Positions 49,925-61,755 of a DNA stretch of 64,000 nucleotides are shown in pieces. How positions within the stretch are numbered: position 1 is the stretch's first letter; each line of letters opens with the position of its first letter. Origin of the DNA: Ptiloglossa arizonensis (lineage: Eukaryota; Arthropoda; Insecta; Hymenoptera; Colletidae); assembly GCF_051014685.1 (NCBI RefSeq), contig NW_027478486.1, forward strand, positions 186,001 to 250,000. Reading direction: 5' to 3'. The notes under the pieces are model-generated. The model made no database searches. It worked only from the letters and a program-made list of their open reading frames with translations, and was not told where the DNA came from. Position numbers and translations under genes: made by a program.

Positions 49925-52140
49925 CAATCCGTTCGCGAGATATGGGAGTTTGAAGTTAAGGAATGCTTGAGAAAACATCACAATTTTCGCAAGTCTGATA
50001 CTCGAAACCAATAACTACTATGGCCTAGGGCAAAAATACAGATACCGTTGTAATCGGACGAGTTTCTGCTTTCAGATGCAATAGGAAATTCTCGAGTTCG
50101 TCAATCCGTTCGCGAGATATGGAAGTTTGAAGTTAAGGAATGATTGAGAAACCATCAAAATTTTCGCAAGTCTGATACTCGAAACCAATAACTACAAAGG
50201 CCTAGCGGAAAAATACAAATACCGTTGTAATCGGGCGAGTTTCTACTTTCACACGCAACAGGAATTTCTCGAGTTAGTCAATCCGTTCGCGAGATATGGG
50301 AGTTTGAAGTTAAGGAATGCTTGAGAAACCATCAAAATTTTCGCAAGTCTGAAACTCGAAACCAGTAACTACTATGGCCTAGGGCAAAAACGCACATACC
50401 GTTGTAATCGGGCGAGTTTCTTCTTTCAGATGCAATAGGAAATTCTCGAGTTCGTCAATCCGTTCGCGAGATATGTAAGTGTGAAGTTAAGGAATGGTTG
50501 AGAAACCATCAAAATTTTCGCAAGTCTGAAACTCGAAACCAGTAACTACTATGGCCTAGGGCAAAAACGCACATACCGTTGTAATCGGGCGAGTTTCTCC
50601 TTTCAGATGCAATAGGAAATTCTCGAGTTCGTCAATCCGTTCGCGAGATATGTAAGTGTGAAGTTAAGGAATGGTTGAGAAACCATCAAAATTATCGAAA
50701 GTCTGATACTCGAAACCAATAACTACTATGGCCTACGGCAAAAATGCACATACCGTTGTAACCGGGCGAGTTTCTGCTTTCAGATGCAATAGGGAATTCT
50801 AGGGTTCGTCAATCCGTTCGCGAGATATGGAAGTTTGAAGTTAAGGAATGATTGAGAAACCATCAAAATTTTCGCTGGTCTGATACTCGAAACCAATAAC
50901 TGGAATGGCCTAGGGGAAAAGTACACATACCGTTGTAATCGGGTGAGTTTCTTCTTGCAGATGCAAACGGAATTTCTCGTGTTCGTCAATCAGTTCGCGA
51001 GATATGGGAGTTTGAAATTAAGGAATGGTTGAGAAACCATCACAAATTTCGCAAGTCTGATACTCGAAACCAATAACTACAAAGGCTTAGGGGAAAAATA
51101 CACATACCGTTGTAATCGGGGGAGTTTCTTCGTCCAGATGCAAACGGAATTTCTCGTGTTCGTCAATCAGTTCGCGAGATATGGGAGTTTGAAATTAAGG
51201 AATGGTTGAGAAACCATCACAAATTTCGCAAGTCTGATACTCGAAACCAATAACTACTATGGCCTAGGGGAAAAATACGCATACCTTTGTAATCGGGCGA
51301 GTTTCTACTTTCAGATGCAACAGGAATTTCTCGAGTTCGTCAATCCGTTCGCGAGATATGGGAGTTTGAAGTTAAGGAATGGTTGAGAAACCATCAAAAT
51401 TTTCGCAATTCTGATGCTAGAAACGAATAACTGGAATGACCTATGGGAAAAGTACACACACCATTGTAATCGGTCGACTTTCTACTTTCAGATGCAACAG
51501 GAAATAATCGAGTTTGTCAATCCGTTCGCGAGATATGGGAGTTTGAAATTAAGGAATGCTTAAGAAACCATCAAAATTTTCGCAAGTCTGATACTCGAAA
51601 CCAATAACTACAATGACCTAGGGGAGAAATACACATACCTTTGTAATCGGGCAGGTTTCTACTTTCAGATGCAACTGGAAATTCTCGAGTTCGCCAATCC
51701 GTTCGCGTGGTATCGGAGTTTGAGGTTAAGGAATGGTTGAGGAACCATCAAAATTTTCGCAAGTCTGATACTCGAAACCAATAACTACAAAAGCTTAGGG
51801 GAAAAATACACATACCGTTGTAATCGGGGGAGTTTCTTCTTCCAGAGGCAAACGGAATTTCTCGTGTTCGTCAATCAGTTCGCGAGATATGGGAGTTTGA
51901 AATGAAGGAATGGTTGAGAAACCATCACAAATTTCGCAAGTCTGATACTCGAAACCAATAAGTACTATGGCCTAGGGGAAAAGTACACACACCATTGTAA
52001 TGGGGCGAGATTCTACTTTCAGAAGCAACAGGTATTTCTCGAGTTCGTCAATCCGTTCGCGAGATATGGGAGTTTGAAGTTAAGGAATGGTTGAGAAATC
52101 ATCAACATTTTCGCAAGTCTGATACTCGAAATCAATAACT
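49925..52140 (+). repeat. Right segmental duplication, copy 1
   Basis: Recurs at 54705-57105; CAAAAATACAGATACCG is at 50031 and 54811 (offset 4780) and CTATGGGAAAAG at 51441 and 56398 (offset 4957, one monomer more). The monomer with AAACTCGAAACCAGTAAC and AACGCACATACC is doubled here (near 50350 and 50527) but single in copy 2. The GATATGTAAGTGTGAAG subtype first appears here, near 50470. Confidence 0.8.
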
Positions 52141-52659
52141 ACTATGGCCTTGGGAAAAAATACACATACTGCTGTAATCGGGCGAGTTTCTGCTTTCAGA
52201 GGCAATAGGAAATTCTCGAGTTCGTCAATCCGTTCGCAAGATATGAGAGTTGGAAGTTAAGGAATGGTTGAGAAACCATCAAAATTTTCGCAAGTCTGAT
52301 ACTCGAAACCAATAACTGGAATGGCCTAGAGGAAAAGTACACATACCGTTGTAATCGGGCGAATTTCTGCTTTCAGATACAATAGGAAATTCTCGAGTTC
52401 GTCAATCCGTTCGCGAGATATGGGAGTTTGAAGTTAAGGAATGGTAGAGAAACCATCACAATTTTCGCAAGTCTGATACTCGAAATCAAAAACTACTATG
52501 GCCTAGGGGAAAAATACACATACTGTTGAAACCGGGCGAGTTTCTGCTTTCAGATGCAATAGGAAATTCTCGAGTTCGTCTATCCGTTCGCGAGATATGG
52601 AAGTGTGAAAATAAGGAATGGTTGAGAAACCATCAAAATTTTCGCAAGTCTGATACTCG
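52141..52659 (+). repeat. Satellite monomers without clear HOR partner
   Basis: Three monomers with private variants (ATGGCCTTGGG, GAGGCAATAGG, GTGTGAAAATAAGG). Only satellite sequence is seen. Confidence 0.6.
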
Positions 52660-54704
52660 AAATCAATAACTACAAAGGCCTAGGGGAAAAACAAACATAT
52701 CTTTGTACTCGGGCGAGTTTCTACTTTCAGATGCAACAGGAATTTCTCGAGTTCGTCAATCCGTTCGCGAGATATGGGAGTTTGAAGTTAAGGAATGCTT
52801 GAGAAACCATCAAAATTTTCACAAGTCTGAAACTCGAAACCAGTAACTACTATGGCCTAGGGCAAAAACGCACATACCGTTGTAATCGGGCGAGTTTCTG
52901 TTTTCAGATGCAACAGGAATTTCTCGAGTTCGTCAATCCGTTCGCGAGATATGGGAGTTTGAAGATAAGGAATGGTTGAGAAACCATCAAAATTTTCGCA
53001 GGTCTGATACTCGAAACCAATAACTGGAATGGCCTAGGGGAAAAGTACACACACCATTCTAATCGGGCCAGTTTCTACTTTCAGATACAACAGGAATTTC
53101 TCAAGTTCATCAATGCGTTCGCGAGATATGGGAGTTTGAAGTTAAGGAATGCTTGAGAAACCATCAAAATTTTCGCACGTCTGATACTCGAAACCAGTAA
53201 CTACTATGGCCTAGGGCAAAAATGCACATACCGTTGTAATCGGGCGAGTTTCTGCTTTCAGATGCAACAGGAATTTCTCGAGTTCGTCAATCCGTTCGTG
53301 AGATATGAGAGTTTGAAGTTAAGGAATGGTTGAGAAACCATCAAAATTTTCGCTGGTCTGATACTCGAAACCAACAACTGGAATGGCCTAGGGAAAAAGT
53401 ACACACACCGTTGTAATCGGGAGAGTTTCTACTTTCAGATGCAACAGGAATTTCTCGAGTTCGTCAATCCGTTCGCGAGATATGGGAGTTTGAAGTTAAG
53501 GAATGGTTGAGAAACCATCAAAACTTTCGCAAGTCTGATACTCGAAATCAATAACTACAAAGGCCTAGGGGAAAAACAAACATATCTTTGTACTCGGGCG
53601 AGTTTCTACTTTCAGATGCAACAGGAATTTCTCGAGTGCGTCAATCCGTTCGCGAGATATGGGAGTTTGACGTTAAGGAATGGTTGAGTAACCATCACAA
53701 TTTTCGCAAGTCTGATACCCGAAACCAAGAACTGGAATGGCCTAGGGGAAAAGTACACACACCATTGTAATCGGGCGAGTTTCTACTTTCAGATGCAACA
53801 GGAATTTCTCGAGTTCGTCATTCCGTTCGCGAGATATGGGAGTTTGAAGTTAAGGAATGGTTGTGAAACCATCAAAATTTTCGCTGGTCTGATACTCGAA
53901 TCCAATAACTGGAATGGCCTAGGGGAAAAGTACACACACCATTCTAATCGGGCCAGTTTCTACTTTCAGATACAACAGGAATTTCTCAAGTTCATCAATG
54001 CGTTCGCGAGATATGGGAGTTTGAAGTTAAGGAATGCTTGAGAAACCATCAAAATTTTCGCACGTCTGATACTCGAAACCAGTAACTACTATGGCCTAGG
54101 GCAAAAATGCACATACCGTTGTAATCGGGCGAGTTTCTGCTTTCAGATGCAACAGGAATTTCTCGAGTTCGTCATTCCGTTCGTGAGATATGAGAGTTTG
54201 AATTTAAGGAATGGTTGAGAATCCATCAAAATTTTCGCTGGTCTGATACTCGAAACCAACAACTGGAATGGCCTAGGGAAATGGACACACACACCATTGT
54301 AATCGGGCGAGTTTCTACTTTCTGATGCAACAGGAATTTCTCGAGTTCGTCAATCCGTTCGCGAGATATGGGAGTTTGAAGTTAAGGAATGGTTGAGAAA
54401 CCATCAAAACTTTCGAAAGTCTGATACTCGAAATCAATAACTACAAAGGCCTAGGGGAAAAACAAACATACCTTTGTACTAGGGCGAGTTTCTACTTTCA
54501 GATGCAACAGGAATTTCTCGAGTGCTTCAATCCGTTCGCGAGATATGGGAGTTTGACGTTAAGGAATGGTTGAGTTACCATCACAATTTTCGCAAGTCTG
54601 ATACCCGAAACCAAGAACTCGAATGGCCTAGGGGAGAAGTACACACACCATTGTAATCGGGCGAGTTTCTACTTTCAGATGCAACAGGAATTTCTGGAGT
54701 TCGT
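52660..54704 (+). repeat. 5-monomer HOR (885 bp), about 2.3 copies, more diverged
   Basis: ACAAACATATCTTTGTACTCG recurs at 52691, 53576 and, with changes, 54462. ATTCTAATCGGGCC recurs at 53056 and 53941. Offsets are 885-886 bp. Copies differ more than in neighbouring HORs: CTCGAGTGCG and GACGTTAAGG occur in units 2 and 3 but not in unit 1. Confidence 0.75.
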
Positions 54705-57105
54705 CAATCCGTTCGCGAGATATGGGAGTTTGAAGTTAAGGAATGCTTGAGAAAACATCACAATTTTCGCAAGTCTGATACTCGAAACCAATAACTACTA
54801 TGGCCTAGGGCAAAAATACAGATACCGTTGTAATCGGACGAGTTTCTGCTTTCAGATGCAATAGGAAATTCTCGAGTTCGTCAATCCGTTCGCGAGATAT
54901 GGAAGTTTGAAGTTAAGGAATGATTGAGAAACCATCAAAATTTTCGCAAGTCTGATACTCGAAACCAATAACTACAAAGGCCTAGCGGAAAAATACAAAT
55001 ACCGTTGTAATCGGGCGAGTTTCTACTTTCACACGCAACAGGAATTTCTCGAGTTAGTCAATCCGTTCGCGAGATATGGGAGTTTGAAGTTAAGGAATGC
55101 TTGAGAAACCATCAAAATTTTCGCAAGTCTGAAACTCGAAACCAGTAACTACTATGGCCTAGGGCAAAAACGCACATACCGTTGTAATCGGGCGAGTTTC
55201 TTCTTTCAGATGCAATAGGAAATTCTCGAGTTCGTCAATCCGTTCGCGAGATATGTAAGTGTGAAGTTAAGGAATGGTTGAGAAACCATCAAAATTATCG
55301 AAAGTCTGATACTCGAAACCAATAACTACTATGGCCTACGGCAAAAATGCACATACCGTTGTAACCGGGCGAGTTTCTGCTTTCAGATGCAATAGGGAAT
55401 TCTAGGGTTCGTCAATCCGTTCGCGAGATATGTAAGTGTGATGTTAAGGAATGGTTGAGAAACCATCAAAATTATCGCAAGTCTGATACTCGAAACCAAT
55501 AACTACAATGGCCTAGGGGAAAAATACACATACCGTTGTAATCTGGCGAGTTACTACTTTCAGATGCAACAGGAATTTCTCGAGATCGTCAATCCGTTCG
55601 CGAGATATGGGAGTTTGAAGTTAAGGAATGGTTGAGAAACCATCAAAATTTTCGCTGGTCTGATACTCGAAACCAATAACTGGAATGGCCTAGGGGAAAA
55701 GTACACATACCGTTGTAATCGGGTGAGTTTCTTCTTGCAGATGCAAACGGAATTTCTCGTGTTCGTCAATCAGTTCGCGAGATATGGGAGTTTGAAATTA
55801 AGGAATGGTTGAGAAACCATCACAAATTTCGCAAGTCTGACACTCGAAACCGATAAGTACTATGGCCTAGGGGAAAAATACACATACCTTTGTAATCGGA
55901 CGAGTTTCTGGTTTCAGATGCAACAGGAATTTCTCGAGTTCGTCAATCCGTTCGCGAGATATGGCAGTTTGAAATTAAGGAACGGTTGAGAAACCATCAA
56001 AATTTTCGCAAGTCTGATACTCGAAACCAATAACTACAAAGGCTTAGGGGAAAAATACACATACCGTTGTAATCGGGGGAGTTTCTTCTTCCAGATGCAA
56101 ACGGAATTTCTCGTGTTCGTCAATCAGTTCGCGAGATATGGGAGTTTGAAATTAAGGAATGGTTGAGAAACCATCACAAATTTCGCAAGTCTGATACTCG
56201 AAACCAATAACTACTATGGCCTAGGGGAAAAATACGCATACCTTTGTAATCGGGCGAGTTTCTACTTTCAGATGCAACAGGAATTTCTCGAGTTCGTCAA
56301 TCCGTTCGCGAGATATGGGAGTTTGAAGTTAAGGAATGGTTGAGAAACCATCAAAATTTTCGCAATTCTGATGCTAGAAACGAATAACTGGAATGACCTA
56401 TGGGAAAAGTACACACACCATTGTAATCGGTCGACTTTCTACTTTCAGATGCAATAGGAAATAATCGAGTTTGTCAATCCGTTCGCGAGATATGGGAGTT
56501 TGAAATTAAGGAATGCTTAAGAAACCATCAAAATTTTCGCAAGTCTGATACTCGAAACCAATAACTACAATGACCTAGGGGAGAAATACACATACCTTTG
56601 TAATCGGGCAGGTTTCTACTTTCAGATGCAACTGGAAATTCTCGAGTTCGCCAATCCGTTCGCGTGGTATCGGAGTTTGAAGTTAAGGAATGGTTGAGGA
56701 ACCATCAAAATTTTCGCAAGTCTGATACTCGAAACCAATAACTACAAAAGCTTAGGGGAAAAATACACATACCGTTGTAATCGGGGGAGTTTCTTCTTCC
56801 AGAGGCAAACGGAATTTCTCGTGTTCGTCAATCAGTTCGCGAGATATGGGAGTTTGAAATTAAGGAATGGTTGAGAAACCATCACAAATTTCGCAAGTCT
56901 GATACTCGAAACCAATAAGTACTATGGCCTAGGGGAAAAGTACACACACCATTGAAATGGGGCGAGATTCTACTTTCAGAAGCAACAGGTATTTCTCGAG
57001 TTCGTCAATCCGTTCGCGAGATATGGGAGTTTGAAGTTAAGGAATGGTTGAGAAACCATCAACATTTTCGCAAGTGTGATACTCGAAACCAATAACTACT
57101 ATGGC
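54705..57105 (+). repeat. Right segmental duplication, copy 2
   Basis: Second copy of 49925-52140. It has one additional monomer near 55440-55560 with ATCTGGCGAGTTACTAC and another near 55850-55990 with CGGACGAGTTTCTGG, and lacks the doubled AACGCACATACC monomer. ATCTGGCGAGTTACTAC links it to the 12-mer HOR at the right edge. Confidence 0.8.
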
Positions 57106-59628
57106 CTGGGGGGAAAATACACATACCTTTGCAATCGGGCGAGTTTCTACTTTCAGATGCAACAGGAATTTCTCGAGTTCGTCAATCCGTTCGCGAGATA
57201 TGGGAGTTTGAAGTTAAGGAATGGTTGAGAAACCAACAAAATTTTCGCAATTCTGATGCTAAAAACGAATAACTGGAATGACCTAGGGGAAAAGTACACA
57301 CACCATTGTAATCGGTAGACTTTCTACTTTCAGATGCAACAGGAAATAATAGAGTTCGTCAATCCGTTCACGAGATATGGGAGTTTGAAGTTAAGGAATG
57401 CTTGAGAAACCATCAAAATTTTTGCAGGTCTGATACACGAAACAAATAACTACAAAGCCCTAGGGGAAAAATACACATACCTTTGCAATCGGGCGAGTTT
57501 CTACTTTCAGATGCAACAGGAATTTCTCGAGTTCGTCAATCCGTTCGCGAAATATGGGAGTTGGAAGTTAAGGAATGGTTGAGAAACCATCAAAATTTTC
57601 GCAATTCTGATGCTAGAAACGAATAACTGGAATGACCTAGGGGAAAAGTACACACACCTTTGTAATCGGTCGACTTTCTGCTTTCAGATTCAACAGGAAA
57701 TAATCGAGATCGTCAATCCGTTCGCGAGATATGGGAGTTTGAAGTTAAAGAATGGTTGAGAAACCATCAAAATTTTCGCAAGTCTTTTACTCGAAACCAA
57801 TAACTACTATGGCCTAGGGCAAAAATACACATACCTTTGTAATCGGGCGAGTTTCTACTTTCAGATGCAACAGGAATTTGACGAATTCGTCAATCCGTTC
57901 GCGAGATATGGGAGTTTGAAGTTAAGGAATGGTTGAGAAACCAACAAAATTTTCGCAATTCTGATGCTAAAAACGAATAACTGGAATGACCTAGGGGAAA
58001 AGTACACACACCATTGTAATCGGTAGACTTTCTACTTTCAGATGCAACAGGAAATAATAGAGTTCGTCAATCCGTTCGCGAGATATGGGAGTTTGAAGTT
58101 AAGGAATGGTTGAGAAACCATCAAAATTTTCGCAAGTCTGATACTCGAAACCAATAACTACTATGGCCTAGGGCAAAAATACACATACCTTTGTAATCGG
58201 GCGAGTTTCTACTTTCAGATGCAACAGGAATTTGACGAATTCGTCAATCCGTTCGCGAGATATGGGAGTTTGATGTTAAAGAATGGTTGAGAAACCATCA
58301 AAATTTTCGCAATTCTGATGCTAGAAACGAATAACTGGAAAGACCTAGGGGAAAAGTACACACACCATTGTAATCGGTAGACTTTCTACTTTCAGATGCA
58401 ACAGGAAATAATAGAGTTCGTCAATCCGTTCGCGAGATATGGGAGTTTGAAGTTAAGGAATGCTTGAGAAACCATCAAAATTTTTGCAGGTCTGATACAC
58501 GAAACAAATAACTACAAAGCCCTAGGGGAAAAATACACATACCTTTGCAATCGGGCGAGTTTCTACTTTCAGATGCAACAGGAATTTCTCGAGTTCGTCA
58601 ATCCGTTCGCGAAATATGGGAGTTGGAAGTTAAGGAATGGTTGAGAAACCATCAAAATTTTCGCAATTCTGATGCTAGAAACGAATAACTGGAATGACCT
58701 AGGGGAAAAGTACACACACCTTTGTAATCGGTCGACTTTCTGCTTTCAGATTCAACAGGAAATAATCGAGATCGTCAATCCGTTCGCGAGATATGGGAGT
58801 TTGAAGTTAAAGAATGGTTGAGAAACCATCAAAATTTTCGCAAGTCTGATACTCGAAACCAATAACTACTATGGCCTAGGGCAAAAATACACATACCTTT
58901 GTAATCGGGCGAGTTTCTACTTTCAGATGCAACAGGAATTTGACGAATTCGTCAATCCGTTCGCGAGATATGGGAGTTTGAAGTTAAAGAATGGTTGAGA
59001 AACCATCAAAATTTTCGCAATTCTGATGCTAGAAACGAATAACTGGAATGACCTTGGGGAAAAGTACACACACCATTGTAATCGGTCGACTTTCTGCTTT
59101 CAGATGCAACAGGAAATAATCGAGATCGTCAATCCTTTCGCGAGATATGGGAGTTTGAAGTTAAGGAATGGTTGAGATACCATCAAAATTTTCGCAAGTC
59201 TGATACTCGAAACCAATAACTACTATGGCCTAGGGCAAAAATACACATACCTTTGTAATCGGGCGAGTTTCTACTTTCAGATGCAACAGGAATTTGACGA
59301 ATTCGTCAATCCGTTCGCGAGATATGGGAGTTTGAAGTTAAGGAATGGTTGAGAAACCATCAAAATTTTCGCAATTCTGATGCTAGAAACGAATAACTGG
59401 AAAGACCTAGGGTAAAAGTATAAACACCATTGTAATCGGTAGACTTTCTACTTTCAGATGCAACAGGAAATAATAGAGTTCGTCAATCCGTTCGCGAGAT
59501 AGGGGAGTTTGAAGTTAAGGAATGCTTGAGGAAACATCACAATTTTCGCAAGTCTGATACTCGAAACCAATAACTAAAAAGGCCTAGAGGAAAAATACAT
59601 ATACCGTTGTAATCGGGCGAGTTTCTAC
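57106..59628 (+). repeat. 6-monomer HOR (1062 bp), about 2.4 copies
   Basis: CAGATTCAACAGGAAATAATCG lies at 57685 and 58747, exactly 6 x 177 bp apart. Most monomers alternate between a GGAATTTGACGAATTCG type and a GGAAATAATAGAG type with ATCGGTAGACTTTC. An additional 4-monomer spacing (708 bp) links AACCAACAAAATT at 57231 and 57939, so units are nested. Confidence 0.8.
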
Positions 59629-61755
59629 TTTCACAGGCAACAGGAATTTCTCGAGTTAGTCAATCCGTTCGCGAGATATGGGAGTTTGAAGTTAAGGAAT
59701 GCTTGAGAAACCATCAAAATTATCGAAAGTCTGATACTCGAAACCAATAACTACTATGGCCTAGGGAAAAAATGCACATACCGTTGTAACCGGGCGAGTT
59801 TCTGCTTTCAGATGCAACAGGGAATTCTCGGGTTCGTCAATCCGTTCGCGAGATATGTAAGTGTGAAGTTAAGGAATGGTTGAGAAACCATCAAAATTAT
59901 CGCAAGTCTGATACTCGAAACCATTAACTACAATGGCCTAGGGGAAAAATACACATACCGTTGTAATCTGGCGAGTTACTACTTTCAGATGCAACAGGAA
60001 TTTCTCGAGTTCGTCAATCCGTTCGCGAGATATGGGAGTTTGAAGTTAAGGAATGCTTGAGAAAACATCACAATTTTCGCAAGTCTGACACTCGAAACCA
60101 ATAACTACTATGGCCTAGGGCAAAAATACACATACCGTTGTAATCGGACGAGTTTCTGCTTTCAGATGCAATAGGAAATTCTCGAGTTCGTCAATCCGTT
60201 CGCGAGATATGGAAGTTTGAAGTTAAGGAATGATTGAGAGACCATCACAATTTTCGCAAGTCTGATACTCGAAACCAATAACTACTATGCCCTGGGGGAA
60301 AAATACACATACCTTTGCAATCGGGCGAGTTTCTACTTTCAGATGCAACAGGAATTTCTCGAGTTCGTCAATCCATTCGCGAGATATGGGAGTTTGAATT
60401 TAAGGAATGGTTGAGAAACCATCAAAATTTTCGCAATTCTGATGCTAGAAACGAATAACTGAAATGACCTAGGGGAAAAGTACACACACCATTGTAATCG
60501 GTCGACTTTCTGCTTTCAGATGCAACAGGAAATAATCGAGATCGTCAATCCGTTCGCGAGATATGTAAGTGTGAAGTTAAGGAATGGTTGAGAAACCATC
60601 AAAATTATCGAAAGTCTGATACTCGAAACCAATAACTACTATGGCCTAGGGCAAAAATGCACATACCGTTGTAACCGGGCGAGTTTCTGCTTTCAGATGC
60701 AACAGGGAATTCTCGGGTTCGTCAATCCGTTCGCGAGATATGTAAGTGTGAAGTTAAGGAATGGTTGAGAAACCATCAAAATTATCGCAAGTCTGATACT
60801 CGAAACCATTAACTACAATGGCCTAGGGGAAAAATACACATACCGTTGTAATCTGGCGAGTTACTACTTTCAGATGCAACAGGAATTTCTCGAGTTCGTC
60901 AATCCGTTCGCGAGATATGGGAGTTTGAAGTTAAGGAATGCTTGAGAAAACATCACAATTTTCGCAAGTCTGACACTCGAAACCAATAACTACTATGGCC
61001 TAGGGCAAAAATACACATACCGTTGTAATCGGACGAGTTTCTGCTTTCAGATGCAATAGGAAATTCTCGAGTTCGTCAATCCGTTCGCGAGATATGGAAG
61101 TTTGAAGTTAAGGAATGATTGAGAGACCATCACAATTTTCGCAAGTCTGATACTCGAAACCAATAACTACTATGCCCTGGGGGAAAAATACACATACCTT
61201 TGCAATCGGGCGAGTTTCTGCTTTCAGATGCAATAGGAAAATCTCGCGTTCGTCAATCCGTTCGCGAGATAGGGGAGTTTGAAGTTAAGGAATGCTTGAG
61301 GAAACATCACAATTTTCGCAAGTCTGATACTCGAAACCAATAACTACAAAGGCCTAGCGGAAAAATACATATACCGTTGTAATCGGGCGAGTTTCTACTT
61401 TCACAGGCAACAGGAATTTCTCGAGTTAGTCAATCCGTTCGCGAGATATGGGAGTTTGAAGTTAAGGAATGCTTGAGAAACCATCAAAATTTTCGCAAGT
61501 CTGAAACTCGAAACCAGTAACTACTATGGCCTAGGGCAAAAACGCACATACCGTTGTAATCGGGCGAGTTTCTGCTTTCAGATGCAATAGGAAATTCTCG
61601 AGTTCGTCAATCCGTTCGCGAGATATGTAAGTGTGAAGTTAAGGAATGGTTGAGAAACCATCAAAATTATCGAAAGTCTGATACTCGAAACCAATAACTA
61701 CTATGGCCTAGGGCAAAAATGCACATACCGTTGTAACCGGGCGAGTTTCTGCTTT
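59629..61755 (+). repeat. 12-monomer HOR (2124 bp), copy 1
   Basis: Exactly 12 x 177 bp. Landmarks at 59632, 60285, 61170 and 61402 recur 2124 bp later at 61756, 62409, 63294 and 63526 (CACAGGCAACAGG and CTATGCCCTGGGGG). Within the unit a 5-monomer sub-repeat (885 bp) separates the two CTATGCCCTGGGGG monomers. Confidence 0.88.
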
